Assembly (NCBI RefSeq): GCF_001905095.1
Contig: NZ_LWLS01000001.1
Span: 296,581-360,580, forward strand
Source of the DNA: Micromonospora sp. CB01531
Lineage (GTDB): Bacteria; Actinomycetota; Actinomycetes; Mycobacteriales; Micromonosporaceae
Direction: 5' to 3'
DNA length: 64,000 bases
Numbering within the stretch: position 1 is the first letter of the stretch; the number at the start of each line of letters is the position of its first letter. The notes beneath the pieces were generated by a model, which saw only the letters and a list, made by a program, of their open reading frames with translations, was not told the DNA's origin and did not search any database. Positions 17,693 to 26,621 of the stretch are shown here, one piece after another. Made by a program: the position numbers and the translations under genes.

Positions 17693-17713
17693 ATGTGCGG
17701 GAGCAGATGGTGA
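17693..17713 (+). CDS. Possible leaderless mini-ORF upstream of rsmD
   Basis: ATG at 17693 lies 7 bases after TAGCGT (17680-17685). It encodes only MCGSRW and its TGA (17711-17713) overlaps the GTG at 17710 within the rsmD start region, again as GTGA. This repeats the arrangement seen before ddl. It may be accidental, or a device to couple translation. Confidence 0.3.
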   Translation: MCGSRW

Positions 17714-18273
17714 CCCGGATCGTGGCCGGGACGCTCGGCGGCCGGCGGATCGCCGCGCCACCCGGCGCCGGCACGCGGCCGACCTCCGACCGGGTCCGGG
17801 AGGCGCTGTTCAGCGCGGTGCAGGCCGAACTGGATCTGGACGGCGCGCGCTTCGCCGACCTGTACGCCGGCTCCGGCGCGGTCGGCTTGGAGGCGCTGTC
17901 CCGGGGTGCGGAGCACGTGCTGCTGGTGGAGTCCGACGCCCGGGCGGCCCAGGTGATCCGGGAGAACATCGCCGCGCTGCGGGCCGCCCCGGCCGCTCGC
18001 CTGGTCACCGGCAAAGTGGCCGCGGTGCTCGCCGCCGGGGCCGACGGCGGGCCGTACGACGTGGTCTTCGCCGACCCGCCGTACGCCGTCTCCGACGAGG
18101 AGATCACCGCGCTGCTGGCCGCGCTGGTCGACGGCGGCTGGCTGGTCCCGGACGCCCTGGTGGTCGTGGAGCGGTCCAGCCGCACCGGGCCGGTCACCTG
18201 GGTGGAAGGCATCACGCCCGAGCGCAGTCGTCGCTACGGCGAGACCACCCTTTGGTACGGTCGCCGATCATGA
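17707..18273 (+). CDS. rsmD: 16S rRNA (guanine(966)-N2)-methyltransferase
   Basis: RsmD methylates G966 of 16S rRNA in the assembling 30S subunit. The 188-residue protein begins with MVTRIVAGTLGGRRI, the family start, has the SAM-binding LYAGSGAVGLEAL, and the catalytic motif FADPPYAVS. ATG 17707 and GTG 17710 are both possible; GGGAG at 17699-17703 favours one of these over GTG 17695. Its stop overlaps the ATG of coaD (ATGA), an order conserved in actinobacteria and beyond. Confidence 0.93.
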   Translation: MVTRIVAGTLGGRRIAAPPGAGTRPTSDRVREALFSAVQAELDLDGARFADLYAGSGAVGLEALSRGAEHVLLVESDARAAQVIRENIAALRAAPAARLVTGKVAAVLAAGADGGPYDVVFADPPYAVSDEEITALLAALVDGGWLVPDALVVVERSSRTGPVTWVEGITPERSRRYGETTLWYGRRS

Positions 18274-18758
18274 GACGTGCGGTCTGTCCCGGCTCGTTCG
18301 ATCCGGTCACCAACGGACACCTCGACATCATCGGCCGGGCCAGCCGGCTCTTCGACGAGGTGATCGTCGGCGTGCTGGTCAACCAGTCGAAGCAGGGGCT
18401 GTTCACCGTCGAGGAGCGGATCGACATGCTCCGCCAGGTGACCGCCTCGTACGACAACGTGCGGGTCGAGTCGTTCCGCGGGTTGCTGGTCGACTTCTGC
18501 CGGGCCCAGCAGGCCAGCGTGCTGATCAAGGGCCTGCGCGCGGTCAGCGACTTCGACTACGAGCTCCAGATGGCCCAGATGAACATCGGCCTGGCCGGCG
18601 TGGAGACCCTCTTCATGCCGACCAACCCGCTCTACTCCTTCCTCTCCTCCAGCCTGGTCAAGGACGTGGCCAAGTGGGGCGGGGACATTTCGGCGCACGT
18701 CCCCGACGTGGTCCGCGAGCAGTTGGTGGCCCGCCTCGCCCCGCAGGCCCGGCCCTGA
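18270..18758 (+). CDS. coaD: Pantetheine-phosphate adenylyltransferase
   Basis: CoaD transfers AMP from ATP to 4'-phosphopantetheine, the penultimate step of coenzyme A synthesis. The 162-residue protein has the nucleotidyltransferase signature CPGSFDPVTNGHLD near the N-terminus, the phosphopantetheine-binding KGLRAVSDFDYELQM, and PLYSFLSSSLVKDVA near the C-terminus. Length and motifs are normal. It starts inside the rsmD stop. A GC-rich hairpin built on GGCGCG/CGCGCC follows at about 18782-18815. Confidence 0.97.
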   Translation: MRRAVCPGSFDPVTNGHLDIIGRASRLFDEVIVGVLVNQSKQGLFTVEERIDMLRQVTASYDNVRVESFRGLLVDFCRAQQASVLIKGLRAVSDFDYELQMAQMNIGLAGVETLFMPTNPLYSFLSSSLVKDVAKWGGDISAHVPDVVREQLVARLAPQARP

Positions 18759-18842
18759 CCTGACCCTGGCCTCGAGGCAGACCCCCGGGCGGCGCGCGAC
18801 GCGCCGGGTGGGGGTGGATCGGCGTGCGGTGGAGCGGGCGCG

Positions 18843-18887
18843 ACATGATGTGTTCAGCGCCGAATTCAGGCGCAGGCCGCATCATGT
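18843..18887 (+). promoter_or_regulatory. Inverted repeat in the leader of sepIVA
   Basis: ACATGATG (18843-18850) pairs with CATCATGT (18880-18887), and GCGCC (18857-18861) with GGCGC (18869-18873) inside. The AT content stands out from the surroundings. It may be an operator or a folded leader 35 bases before the start codon. Confidence 0.4.
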
Positions 18888-18921
18888 AGGTCGGCCGACG
18901 AACGACAGGAGTGAGGTACCG

Positions 18922-19419
18922 GTGGACCCGCTCGATCGCATCGACGAACTGATCGCCATGGTGGAGCAGGCCCGCTCCGTCCCCATGTCGCGCAACAACT
19001 GCATGGTCGACCGGGGCGAGATGATCGCCGCCCTCGACGAGCTGCGCGCCGAGCTCCCCGCCGATCTGCGCCGGGCCGCCGCGCTGCTGGAGGAGCGGGA
19101 CAAGATCATGGAGGCCGGCAAGCGCGAGGCCGATCGGATCATCAGCGAGGGTGAGGCGGAACACGCCCGTCTGGTCTCGGTGAACGAGATCACCGTCTCG
19201 GCCGAGCACGAGGGCGCCCGGATCATCGCCGAGGCCCGCGCCGAGGCGCAGCGCCTCCGGGACGAGGTGGACGACTACGTCGACACCGCGCTGGCCAACT
19301 TCGAGCAGTTCCTCACCCGGGCCCTCGCCTCGATCGAGCGCGGCCGGGACAAGATGCACGCGCTGCGTGAGATCGGCACCTTCGCGGGTGACGAGGCGGA
19401 CCGGCCGCTACCCTTCTGA
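18922..19419 (+). CDS. sepIVA: SepIVA-like DivIVA-domain septation protein
   Basis: A 165-residue, almost entirely helical protein: DPLDRIDELIAMVEQARSVP, then a long charged coiled coil rich in Ala/Glu/Arg (EAGKREADRIISEGEAEHAR...AEARAEAQRLRDEV). It is often labelled DivIVA-like or ATP-synthase-b-like. By position, between coaD/rsmD and the yceD-rnc-mutM cluster, it corresponds to the mycobacterial SepIVA, which localises to the division site and is needed for septation. GTG at 18922 follows AGGAGTGAGG. Assignment rests on synteny and the N-terminal pattern; direct functional transfer is inference. Confidence 0.72.
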   Translation: MDPLDRIDELIAMVEQARSVPMSRNNCMVDRGEMIAALDELRAELPADLRRAAALLEERDKIMEAGKREADRIISEGEAEHARLVSVNEITVSAEHEGARIIAEARAEAQRLRDEVDDYVDTALANFEQFLTRALASIERGRDKMHALREIGTFAGDEADRPLPF

Positions 19420-19537
19420 GCGACGCCCGGGCCGGCGGCCGACAGCCGGCACCCCGGCGGGCGACGCCCCGGTTCGACGGTCCGGCGGTCGCCCAGGTAA
19501 CCTTCTTTGTCGGCCTCTCACCGGCCGGAGTCTGACT

Positions 19538-20101
19538 ATGCCCAAACACGTGCCTTCTTCACTCGACCCCAGGTCGCCGCTGGTCCTCGACACGAGGGAC
19601 CTGCCGCGTCGGCCTGGTGCGTTGCGTACGGTCAAGCGGGTCGTGCCGGCACCGGAGGACCTCGGCGTGGAGTTGATCGGTGTGCCGGCGGGCGCGGACC
19701 TCGACCTCGATCTGAGGCTGGAGTCGGTGTCCGAGGGTGTGCTCGTCTCCGGGACCGTCAGCGGCCCCATCAAGGGCGAGTGCGGCCGCTGCCTGCGCGA
19801 GATCGACGACTCGGTGGCCGTGAAGATCCAGGAGCTGTACGCGTACGAGAACAGCACCACGGACACCACGACCGACGAGGACGAGGTGGGCCGGATGCAG
19901 GGCGATCTGATCGACCTGGAGCCGGCGCTGCGGGACGCGGTGGTGCTCACGCTGCCGACCAACCCGCTCTGCCGGGAGGACTGCCCAGGCCTGTGCCCCG
20001 AGTGCGGGGTGCACTGGGACGAACTGCCGGCCGACCACAGTCACCAGCAGGTCGACCCGCGTTGGGCTGCCCTGTCGCAACTGACCCGTAAAGAGGAGTA
20101 A
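19538..20101 (+). CDS. YceD/DUF177 family protein
   Basis: A 187-residue protein of the YceD family, which is nearly always encoded just before rpmF and is implicated in 23S rRNA or ribosome maturation. It shows GPIKGECGRCLREIDDSV and the C-terminal cysteine cluster LCREDCPGLCPECGVHWDEL, likely a zinc site. ATG at 19538 is 7 bases after GGAG. The gene is followed by rpmF after 5 bases, so they are co-transcribed. Confidence 0.92.
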   Translation: MPKHVPSSLDPRSPLVLDTRDLPRRPGALRTVKRVVPAPEDLGVELIGVPAGADLDLDLRLESVSEGVLVSGTVSGPIKGECGRCLREIDDSVAVKIQELYAYENSTTDTTTDEDEVGRMQGDLIDLEPALRDAVVLTLPTNPLCREDCPGLCPECGVHWDELPADHSHQQVDPRWAALSQLTRKEE

Positions 20102-20106
20102 CAACC

Positions 20107-20280
20107 GTGGCCGTCCCCAAGCGCAAGATGTCGCGCAGCAACACCCGGGCCCGTCGGGCGCAGTGGAAGGCCGCGGCGGTCGCGACCGTGGCCTGCCCGC
20201 AGTGCAAGTCGCCGAAGCTGCCGCACGCCGCCTGCTCCGTCTGCGGCACCTACAACGGCCGCCAGGTCCTCGAGGTCTGA
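20107..20280 (+). CDS. rpmF: 50S ribosomal protein L32 (zinc-binding form)
   Basis: A 57-residue basic protein reading MAVPKRKMSRSNTRARRAQW, then CPQCKSPKLPHAACSVCGTY and ending NGRQVLEV. The two CxxC pairs form the L32 zinc ribbon. GTG at 20107 follows AGAGGAG by a normal distance. It lies between yceD and plsX, the standard order. Confidence 0.96.
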   Translation: MAVPKRKMSRSNTRARRAQWKAAAVATVACPQCKSPKLPHAACSVCGTYNGRQVLEV

Positions 20281-20292
20281 CCTGGACGCCGA

Positions 20293-21372
20293 GTGACGTC
20301 CCCGACCACAGGTCGGGTGGCGCGCGCACCCTGGCTCACGCCCGGTGCCCCGGCTCCCTCCGCCGCCGTCCGGCCCCCGGCCGGCGTCCCGTCGGAGCCG
20401 GGCACCGCGCGGATCGCCGTCGACCTCCTCGGCGGGGACGATGCTCCCGCCGTCGTGGTTGACGGCGCTCTGCGGGCCGTGCGCACCGACCCTGACCTGC
20501 ACCTGCTGCTCGTCGGACCGACCGAGGTCGCCGACGGGCTGATCGGCGCGCTCGCCCCCGAGCAGCGCGCCCGCGTCACGGTCCGCCCGGTGCGGACCGC
20601 CGTCGGCATGGCCGACCACCCCACCGCCGCCCGCGCTGAGAGCACCGTGCGGGCGGCCGTCAACGCCGTCCGCGACGGGTTCGCCGACGCGCTCGTCTCC
20701 GCCGGCTCGACCGGCGCCACCGTCACCGCCGCCGCGCTCGGCCTGGGCCGCTGGACCGGGGTACGCCGCCCGGCGCTGGTGGCCACCCTGCCCGCCGTCG
20801 CCGGACCGGTGGTGCTGCTGGACGTCGGCGGCACGCTGGAACCCCGTCCCGCCACCCTCGCCCGGCACGCCGTGCTCGGCGCCGCGTACGCCGCCGTGGC
20901 GCACGCCGTCACCGCGCCCCGCGTCGGGCTGCTCTCCGTCGGCACCGAGGCGGGCAAGGGTGACCGGCTGCGCCGTGCCGCCGATCCCGCCCTCGCCGCC
21001 GTGCCGCTGCCGTGCGGCGCCCGCTACGTCGGCCTCGTCGAGGGGTACGACGTCTCCCTCGGCGCGCGCGCCGACGTCGTGGTCACCGACGGGTTCACCG
21101 GCAATGTGCTGCTCAAGGCGATCGAGGGCGCGTACGCGATGGCCGGTGGACCCCCGGCGAGTGGCGGCGCGCCACGTGCGGCGGCCCTGCTCGGTGTGGC
21201 CGGTACGGTGGTCGTCTGCCACGGCGCGGCCCGGCCCGACGACGTCGCCTCCGGCATCGCCCTGGCGGCGCACCTGTGGCGGCGGGGCGCCACCGACACC
21301 GTCGCCGCCCTGCTCGACGGCGTGCCGCACGATCTCGCACCTGACCGAACCGACACCGAGGTAGCACCATGA
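20293..21372 (+). CDS. plsX: PlsX-type phosphate acyltransferase
   Basis: PlsX makes acyl-phosphate from acyl-ACP, feeding glycerophospholipid synthesis at the membrane surface. The 359-residue protein has [37 protein letters not shown] and [17 protein letters not shown], all PlsX landmarks. An N-terminal Pro/Ala-rich extension of about 38 residues precedes the domain; a later start is not excluded. The canonical GNE of the family reads GTE here. It overlaps rnc by 4 bases (ATGA). Confidence 0.88.
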   Translation: MTSPTTGRVARAPWLTPGAPAPSAAVRPPAGVPSEPGTARIAVDLLGGDDAPAVVVDGALRAVRTDPDLHLLLVGPTEVADGLIGALAPEQRARVTVRPVRTAVGMADHPTAARAESTVRAAVNAVRDGFADALVSAGSTGATVTAAALGLGRWTGVRRPALVATLPAVAGPVVLLDVGGTLEPRPATLARHAVLGAAYAAVAHAVTAPRVGLLSVGTEAGKGDRLRRAADPALAAVPLPCGARYVGLVEGYDVSLGARADVVVTDGFTGNVLLKAIEGAYAMAGGPPASGGAPRAAALLGVAGTVVVCHGAARPDDVASGIALAAHLWRRGATDTVAALLDGVPHDLAPDRTDTEVAP

Positions 21373-22190
21373 CCAACGACAAGCGGCGGCGGGCTCCCGT
21401 CGGCCACCTGGAGGCGGCCTTCGGGGTGTCGCTCGACCCGGAGCTGCTGGAGCGCGCCCTGACCCACCGCTCCTACGCGTACGAGAACGGTGGGCTGCCC
21501 ACCAACGAACGGCTCGAGTTCCTCGGCGACTCGGTCCTCGGCGTGGTGATCACCACGGCGCTCTTCCACAACCACCCGGACCTGCCCGAGGGGCAGCTCG
21601 CCAAGCTGCGCGCCAGCGTGGTGAACATGCGCGCGCTGGCCGACGTGGCGCGCGGTCTCGGCCCGGCGGGGCTGGGCGCGTACCTGCTGCTGGGCAAGGG
21701 CGAGGAGACCACCGGCGGCCGGGACAAGGCCAGCATCCTGGCCGACACCCTGGAGGCGCTGCTCGGCGCGATCTACCTCCAGTACGGCCTGGACACCGCG
21801 GCCATCGTGATCCACCGACTGTTCGACCCGCTGATGGCCGAGTCGGCCGGCCGGGGCGCCGCCCTGGACTGGAAGACCAGCTTGCAGGAGCTGACCGCCG
21901 CGCTGGGGCTGGGCGTTCCCGAATACCGCATCGAGGGCACCGGCCCGGACCACCTCAAGACCTTCACCGCCTGGGTGGTGGTTGCCGGCAACCGGTACGG
22001 CGGCGCCGAGGGACGCAGCAAGAAGGAGGCCGAGCAGCGGGCCGCCGAGTCGGCCTGGCGGACGCTGACCGAGCAGGCCGAGCGGGAGCAGGCCGCGCTG
22101 GGTGCGACGGAGGGCGCGCAGGCGGTGGCGGACGACGCCGGCAGCGGGTCCGCGGCCGATGCGGCCGGAGCGGGCGCCGGCCGTGCCTGA
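21369..22190 (+). CDS. rnc: Ribonuclease III
   Basis: RNase III cuts double-stranded RNA, including rRNA precursors. The 273-residue protein has the signature [13 protein letters not shown] (46-58) with catalytic E50 and D54, and the second acidic pair in [16 protein letters not shown] double-stranded-RNA-binding domain follows ([12 protein letters not shown] ... [16 protein letters not shown]). The last ~40 residues are Ala/Gly-rich and variable. Its 3' end overlaps mutM by 8 bases. Confidence 0.97.
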   Translation: MTNDKRRRAPVGHLEAAFGVSLDPELLERALTHRSYAYENGGLPTNERLEFLGDSVLGVVITTALFHNHPDLPEGQLAKLRASVVNMRALADVARGLGPAGLGAYLLLGKGEETTGGRDKASILADTLEALLGAIYLQYGLDTAAIVIHRLFDPLMAESAGRGAALDWKTSLQELTAALGLGVPEYRIEGTGPDHLKTFTAWVVVAGNRYGGAEGRSKKEAEQRAAESAWRTLTEQAEREQAALGATEGAQAVADDAGSGSAADAAGAGAGRA

Positions 22191-23040
22191 GCTGCCCGAG
22201 GTCGAGACGGTCCGGCAGGGGCTGGCCCAGTGGGTCATCGGCCGGACGATCAGCTCCGTCGAGGTGCGCCACCCCCGGGCCGTACGCCGGCACCAGCCCG
22301 GCGGGGCGCACTTCGCCGACGTGCTGACCGGCCGGACGATCACCGACGTTAGGCGCCGGGGCAAGTACCTGTGGCTGCCGCTGGACAGCGGTGACGCCCT
22401 CGTCGGGCACCTCGGCATGTCCGGTCAGCTGCTGCTGCAGCCGGTCGAGGCGGCCGACGAGCTGCACCTGCGGGTCCGGTTCCGGTTCGCCGACGACGGC
22501 CCGGAGCTGCGCTTCGTCGACCAGCGCACGTTCGGCGGGCTGGCGGTGTCCGAGGGCGGTGCGGAGCTGCCCGGGGAGATCGCGCACATCGCCCGGGACC
22601 CGATGGACCCGGAGTTCTCCGACGCCGACTTCGTGGCCGCGCTGCGGCGGCGGCGCACCGAGGTGAAGCGGGCGCTGCTCGACCAGACCCTGGTCTCCGG
22701 GGTCGGCAACATCTACGCCGACGAGGCGCTGTGGCGGGCCAGGCTGCACGGTGCCCGTCCGACCGACGCGCTGACCCGCCCGGCGGCCACCCGGCTGCTC
22801 GGGCACGTGCGGGACGTGCTCGGCGAGGCGATCAAGCAGGGCGGCACCAGCTTCGACGAGCTGTATGTCGACGTCAACGGCGAGAGCGGCTACTTCGACC
22901 GGTCGCTGAACGCGTACGGCCGGGAGGGGGAGCCCTGCCCGCGGTGCGGCGCGCCGATCCGCCGCGAGGCGTTCATGAACCGGTCGTCGTACAGTTGCCC
23001 GCGCTGCCAGCCCCGCCCCCGAGGAGCGCTGCGGGGATGA
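22183..23040 (+). CDS. mutM: Formamidopyrimidine-DNA glycosylase
   Basis: Fpg/MutM removes oxidised purines such as 8-oxoguanine and nicks the abasic site. After loss of the initiator Met the chain begins [10 protein letters not shown]; Pro1 is the catalytic amine and the following Glu is essential. [13 protein letters not shown] and the helix-two-turn-helix with [15 protein letters not shown] follow. The C-terminal zinc finger uses CPRCG and CPRCQ. It is 285 residues. GTG at 22183 places the conserved MPELPEVE at the start, which fixes the start codon. Confidence 0.96.
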   Translation: MPELPEVETVRQGLAQWVIGRTISSVEVRHPRAVRRHQPGGAHFADVLTGRTITDVRRRGKYLWLPLDSGDALVGHLGMSGQLLLQPVEAADELHLRVRFRFADDGPELRFVDQRTFGGLAVSEGGAELPGEIAHIARDPMDPEFSDADFVAALRRRRTEVKRALLDQTLVSGVGNIYADEALWRARLHGARPTDALTRPAATRLLGHVRDVLGEAIKQGGTSFDELYVDVNGESGYFDRSLNAYGREGEPCPRCGAPIRREAFMNRSSYSCPRCQPRPRGALRG

Positions 23041-23275
23041 CCCTGAGCCGGCTCGGGGTTGCGCCGGTGTGCCGTGCCGGGCGGTTTCCGGCGCGTTCCC
23101 CCGCTCGTACCCTGAAAATGCCGTTCTGTCCGGTTGGCCGAGCCTGCACGGCCCGGCCGGCCGGGTTCTGGCGGATGGGGGACGAGCCGGGGCCGTTCCC
23201 CGATGTCCGGGCGTCGCCCGCTCCCTAGCGTCAGACCGTCGGCACAGGGCCGACGTCTGGAGGGGGAACCCGGGT

Positions 23276-25495
23276 ATGGGCAGGCGACCGGTGACGGTGC
23301 GATTGGCACGGTGGAGTGCGGAGCACCCGTGGCGGGCCATCGCGCTGTGGGTGGTGTTCGTGGCGGTGTGCTTCGTGGGCGGCAACGCCGCGGGCCTGAA
23401 CGAGGCGACCGCAGCTGACCAGGCGACCGGCGAGATGGGACGGTCCGAGCTGATCGTCGACAGCGGCGGCTTCCACGAACCGGCGATGGAGAACGTGCTG
23501 ATCACGTCCCGCTCCGGGACGCTCGACCAGGCCGCGGCGAAGGCCGCCGCCGACGACGCGACGGCCCGGCTGCGGCAGGTCGACGGGGTCGCCTCGGTGG
23601 GTACGCCGATGCCGTCCCGGGACGGCAGCGCGCTGCTGCTGCCGGTCACCATGTCCGGCGACCCGGAGACCGCGTCGGACCGGGTGCAGCCGCTGCGGGA
23701 CGCCACCGCCAAGGTGCAGGAGGCGCACCCGGCACTGCGGATCGAGGAGGTCGGGGGGCCTTCGATCAACAAGGCGCTCGACGACACCCTGGGCAAGGAC
23801 TTCAAGCGGGCCGAGCTGCTCAGCCTGCCGGTCACCCTGGCCATCCTGATCATCGCGTTCGGCGCGCTGATCGCGGCCGGCGTGCCGGTGCTGCTCGCGC
23901 TCTCCTCGGTGGCCGCAGCCATGGGGCTCTCCACGCTGGCCTCGCACCTGGTGCCGGCCAACGACACCACGGCCAGCGTGATCCTGCTGATCGGCATGGC
24001 GGTCGGCGTCGACTACTCGCTCTTCTACGTCCGCCGGGAACGCGAGGAACGGGCGAAGGGGCGGTCCCGGCTCGACGCGGTGGAGGTCGCGGCGGAGACC
24101 TCCGGGCACGCGGTGGTCGTCTCCGGCACCGCCGTGATCATCTCGATGGCCGGGCTGCTGCTCGCCCAGGACGCCATCTTTTCGTCGCTCGCCGTCGGCT
24201 CGATCCTGGTGGTCGCGGTCGCGGTGCTCGGCTCGCTGACCGTGCTGCCGGCGCTGCTCGCCAAGCTGGGCCGCTGGGTCGACCGGCCCTGGGTGCCGCT
24301 GCTGTGGCGGCTCACCGCCCCGCGTACCGGCCGGCACGGCCAGCCGGCCCGGCCCCGGTTCTGGCCGGCCGTGCTGAAGCCCGCGCTGCGGGCCCCGCGG
24401 GCCACCCTGATCGTGTCGGTCGGGCTGCTGCTCGCCCTGGCCGCCCCGGCGCTGGGCATGCAGCTGAAGTTCCCCGGCATGGAGGACGTGCCGCGCAGCA
24501 CGCCCGCCATGCAGGCGTACGACCGGCTCACCGCCGCCTTCCCGAGCAACGGCACCAGCCACACGGTGGCGGTGCGGGCACCGGCCGAGCAGGCCGATCG
24601 GGTGCACGCCGCGCTGACCGACCTGGCCGGGCGGGCCGCCGCCGATCCTCTCTTCGCGCCGGCCGAGGGGGACGGCCCGAAGATCAAGGTGTCGGCCGAC
24701 CGCCGGGTGTCGGTCCTGGAGGTGGCCACTCCGTACGGCAGCCGGACCGACGAGGCCACCCGCTCCCTGCACGAGCTGCGCGAGGACCTGGTCCCGGCCG
24801 CGCTGCGCGGCATCCCCGGCATCGAGTACGCGGTCGGCGGCGCGGTGGCCGCCAACGAGGACTACGCGCAGCACATCCGGGAGAAGCTGCCGATCGTGGC
24901 CGCCTTTGTACTGGCGCTGACCTTCCTGGTGATGGCCTGGACCTTCCGGTCGGTGGTGGTCGCGCTCACCTCGATCCTGCTGAACCTGCTCTCCGCCGGC
25001 GCCGCGTACGGCCTGCTGGTGCTGATCTTCCAGGGCAGTTGGGCGGAGGGGCTGCTCGGCTTCACCTCGATGGACGCGATCGTCACCTGGCTGCCGCTGT
25101 TCCTATTCGTGGTGCTCTTCGGGCTCTCCATGGACTACCACGTCTTCGTGGTCAGCCGGATCCGTGAGGGCGTTCGGGACGGCCTGCCGAACCGCGACGC
25201 GGTGGCGTACGGGATCACCTCGTCGGCGGGCGTGGTGACCAGCGCGGCGATCGTCATGGTCGGGGTCTTCTCGATCTTCGCGACGCTGAGCACCATCGAC
25301 ATGAAGCAGCTCGGCATCGGGCTGGCCGCGGCGATCCTGCTGGACGCCACGATCATCCGGGCGGTGGTGCTGCCGGCCCTGATGACCCTGCTGGGCGACG
25401 CAAACTGGTGGGCCCCACGCTTCCTGCGCGCCCGGCCGGCCGCCCCGCCCGCCGACCCGCCCACCCCCACCCCGGAACTGGTCGGCGCTCGCTGA
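23276..25495 (+). CDS. MMPL/RND-family membrane transporter
   Basis: A 739-residue transporter of the MMPL group, which exports lipids or hydrophobic molecules using the proton gradient. TM1 lies at about 17-36, an external domain follows, then a block of six membrane helices (about 180-365), a second external domain and a second block (about 540-715). Landmarks are MAVGVDYSLFYVRREREE and FGLSMDYHVFVVSRIREG, the paired motifs carrying the proton-relay aspartates. ATG at 23276 follows GGAGGGGG. TAGCGT at 23226-23231 is a likely -10. The cargo is unknown. Confidence 0.9.
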   Translation: MGRRPVTVRLARWSAEHPWRAIALWVVFVAVCFVGGNAAGLNEATAADQATGEMGRSELIVDSGGFHEPAMENVLITSRSGTLDQAAAKAAADDATARLRQVDGVASVGTPMPSRDGSALLLPVTMSGDPETASDRVQPLRDATAKVQEAHPALRIEEVGGPSINKALDDTLGKDFKRAELLSLPVTLAILIIAFGALIAAGVPVLLALSSVAAAMGLSTLASHLVPANDTTASVILLIGMAVGVDYSLFYVRREREERAKGRSRLDAVEVAAETSGHAVVVSGTAVIISMAGLLLAQDAIFSSLAVGSILVVAVAVLGSLTVLPALLAKLGRWVDRPWVPLLWRLTAPRTGRHGQPARPRFWPAVLKPALRAPRATLIVSVGLLLALAAPALGMQLKFPGMEDVPRSTPAMQAYDRLTAAFPSNGTSHTVAVRAPAEQADRVHAALTDLAGRAAADPLFAPAEGDGPKIKVSADRRVSVLEVATPYGSRTDEATRSLHELREDLVPAALRGIPGIEYAVGGAVAANEDYAQHIREKLPIVAAFVLALTFLVMAWTFRSVVVALTSILLNLLSAGAAYGLLVLIFQGSWAEGLLGFTSMDAIVTWLPLFLFVVLFGLSMDYHVFVVSRIREGVRDGLPNRDAVAYGITSSAGVVTSAAIVMVGVFSIFATLSTIDMKQLGIGLAAAILLDATIIRAVVLPALMTLLGDANWWAPRFLRARPAAPPADPPTPTPELVGAR

Positions 25496-25508
25496 CACAC
25501 CCCACGCC

Positions 25509-25542
25509 GGAGGGGCGGGCCGCATCCGCGGCCCGCCCCTCC
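25509..25542. terminator. Strong bidirectional hairpin after the MMPL gene
   Basis: A perfect 15-bp GC stem (25509-25523 with 25528-25542, loop ATCC) lies between the convergent MMPL and GH114-like genes. Confidence 0.8.
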
Positions 25543-25603
25543 GCCATTGCCTGCCCGACCCGTCCCGCCCGCCACGCGAGGGCGGTGCTGCCGGGCGGGG
25601 CGG

Positions 25604-26473
25604 TCACGACAGGGCGCAGGGCTCCCGCCAGGCGTCCAGCGACCGGTCCTTGCGGATGGAGGCGAAGCCGTAGCCGACCGTGGTGACGCAGAACGTGGTC
25701 GGGGTGCCGGTGTATTCCACGTGGAAGACCGGCTTGTGCGCGTCGGCGAAGGGCAGCAGCTTGGCGCACTCGCGCCGGCGTACGCACTCCTGGTTGACGG
25801 CGAAGTCGAAGTCGGGGGCCAGCGCGGCCACCTGCGGCACGTCCCCGACCAGCCCGGGGGAGAGGTCGAGATGGCGGGCCAGGGCGGCCAGCCGCCGGTT
25901 GAACAGCAACTGGTCGTCGAAGTCGAGCGGGAAGCCGGGCCGGTGCAGGTAGCCGTCGGCGTCGTCGAGCGCCACCGCGCCGAAGCCCTTGCCGCGGCAC
26001 AGCCGGAACCGGTCGGCGAGCACCGGCTCCAGCGTGTCCCAGCGGCGGACGTCCAGCCAACGGCGCTCCGGGCGGTCGGTCGCCGGGCTGCCGCGCAGGT
26101 CCGCCGGGAAGCGGCTGGCGTCCGGGTCGGTGGGTGCGTAGGTGCCGACGCTGACCTGGCAGACCAGCCGGCGGTCCCGGGCGCGCAGCGCGGTTGTCTC
26201 GGCGGAGGTGGTGCGGACCGGGTCGAGCAGGAAGACGTCCGCGTCGGCGGTGACGTCTAGCGGGCCGGTGAGTTGCCACTGCCACTGCCAGCGCCGGGCC
26301 AGTTCGGCGGGCCACGGGGTGGGCGCGCCGGGCGGGACGAGTGGCCGCTCGCAACCGGTTACCGGGGCGAGCAGCAGCACCGTCATGACGGCCGCCACGC
26401 CCCGGCACAGCCCGCGGGGGAGGACACGGGCTGGCCGGGTGCGCGGCGCGGCCGGCGCCAGCCGGATCCGCAT
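25604..26473 (-). CDS. GH114-like endo-alpha-1,4-polygalactosaminidase lipoprotein
   Basis: A 289-residue exported protein. The lipobox LLLAPVTGC suggests a lipid-anchored cysteine after a hydrophobic leader. The mature part follows the GH114 TIM-barrel pattern: WQWQLTG, VCQVSVGTYAP, ERRWLDVRRWD, GFGAVALDDADGY, VGDVPQVAALAPDFDFAVNQEC and PVFHVEYTG. Characterised members cut polymers of alpha-1,4-galactosamine. The acidic cluster DDAD stands where other members have an EPDN-like stretch. ATG at 26473 was chosen for GGGAG 6 bases upstream. Substrate is inferred from family only. Confidence 0.8.
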   Translation of the reverse strand: MRIRLAPAAPRTRPARVLPRGLCRGVAAVMTVLLLAPVTGCERPLVPPGAPTPWPAELARRWQWQWQLTGPLDVTADADVFLLDPVRTTSAETTALRARDRRLVCQVSVGTYAPTDPDASRFPADLRGSPATDRPERRWLDVRRWDTLEPVLADRFRLCRGKGFGAVALDDADGYLHRPGFPLDFDDQLLFNRRLAALARHLDLSPGLVGDVPQVAALAPDFDFAVNQECVRRRECAKLLPFADAHKPVFHVEYTGTPTTFCVTTVGYGFASIRKDRSLDAWREPCALS

Positions 26474-26621
26474 CGACAGCTCCCGGGTCGCGGGCGGCAC
26501 TTCACCGCCCCCAGCGGGTACGCCGATCCGGCCCGGACGGACCGGTCCGGCCGGTACGGCCAGCCGGCCGCGGCGTACCTCACCCGGTCAAACGAGTGCG
26601 GACCCGGTCACGACGCGCCGG

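Noticed and set aside
17598..18758. A long frame from an ATG with a good GGAGG site, running through rsmD in another frame and into coaD
   Set aside because: The part over rsmD is Arg/Gly/Ala-rich shadow sequence, while rsmD and coaD have clear conserved starts that overlap as ATGA. The ribosome-site match is noted but probably accidental.
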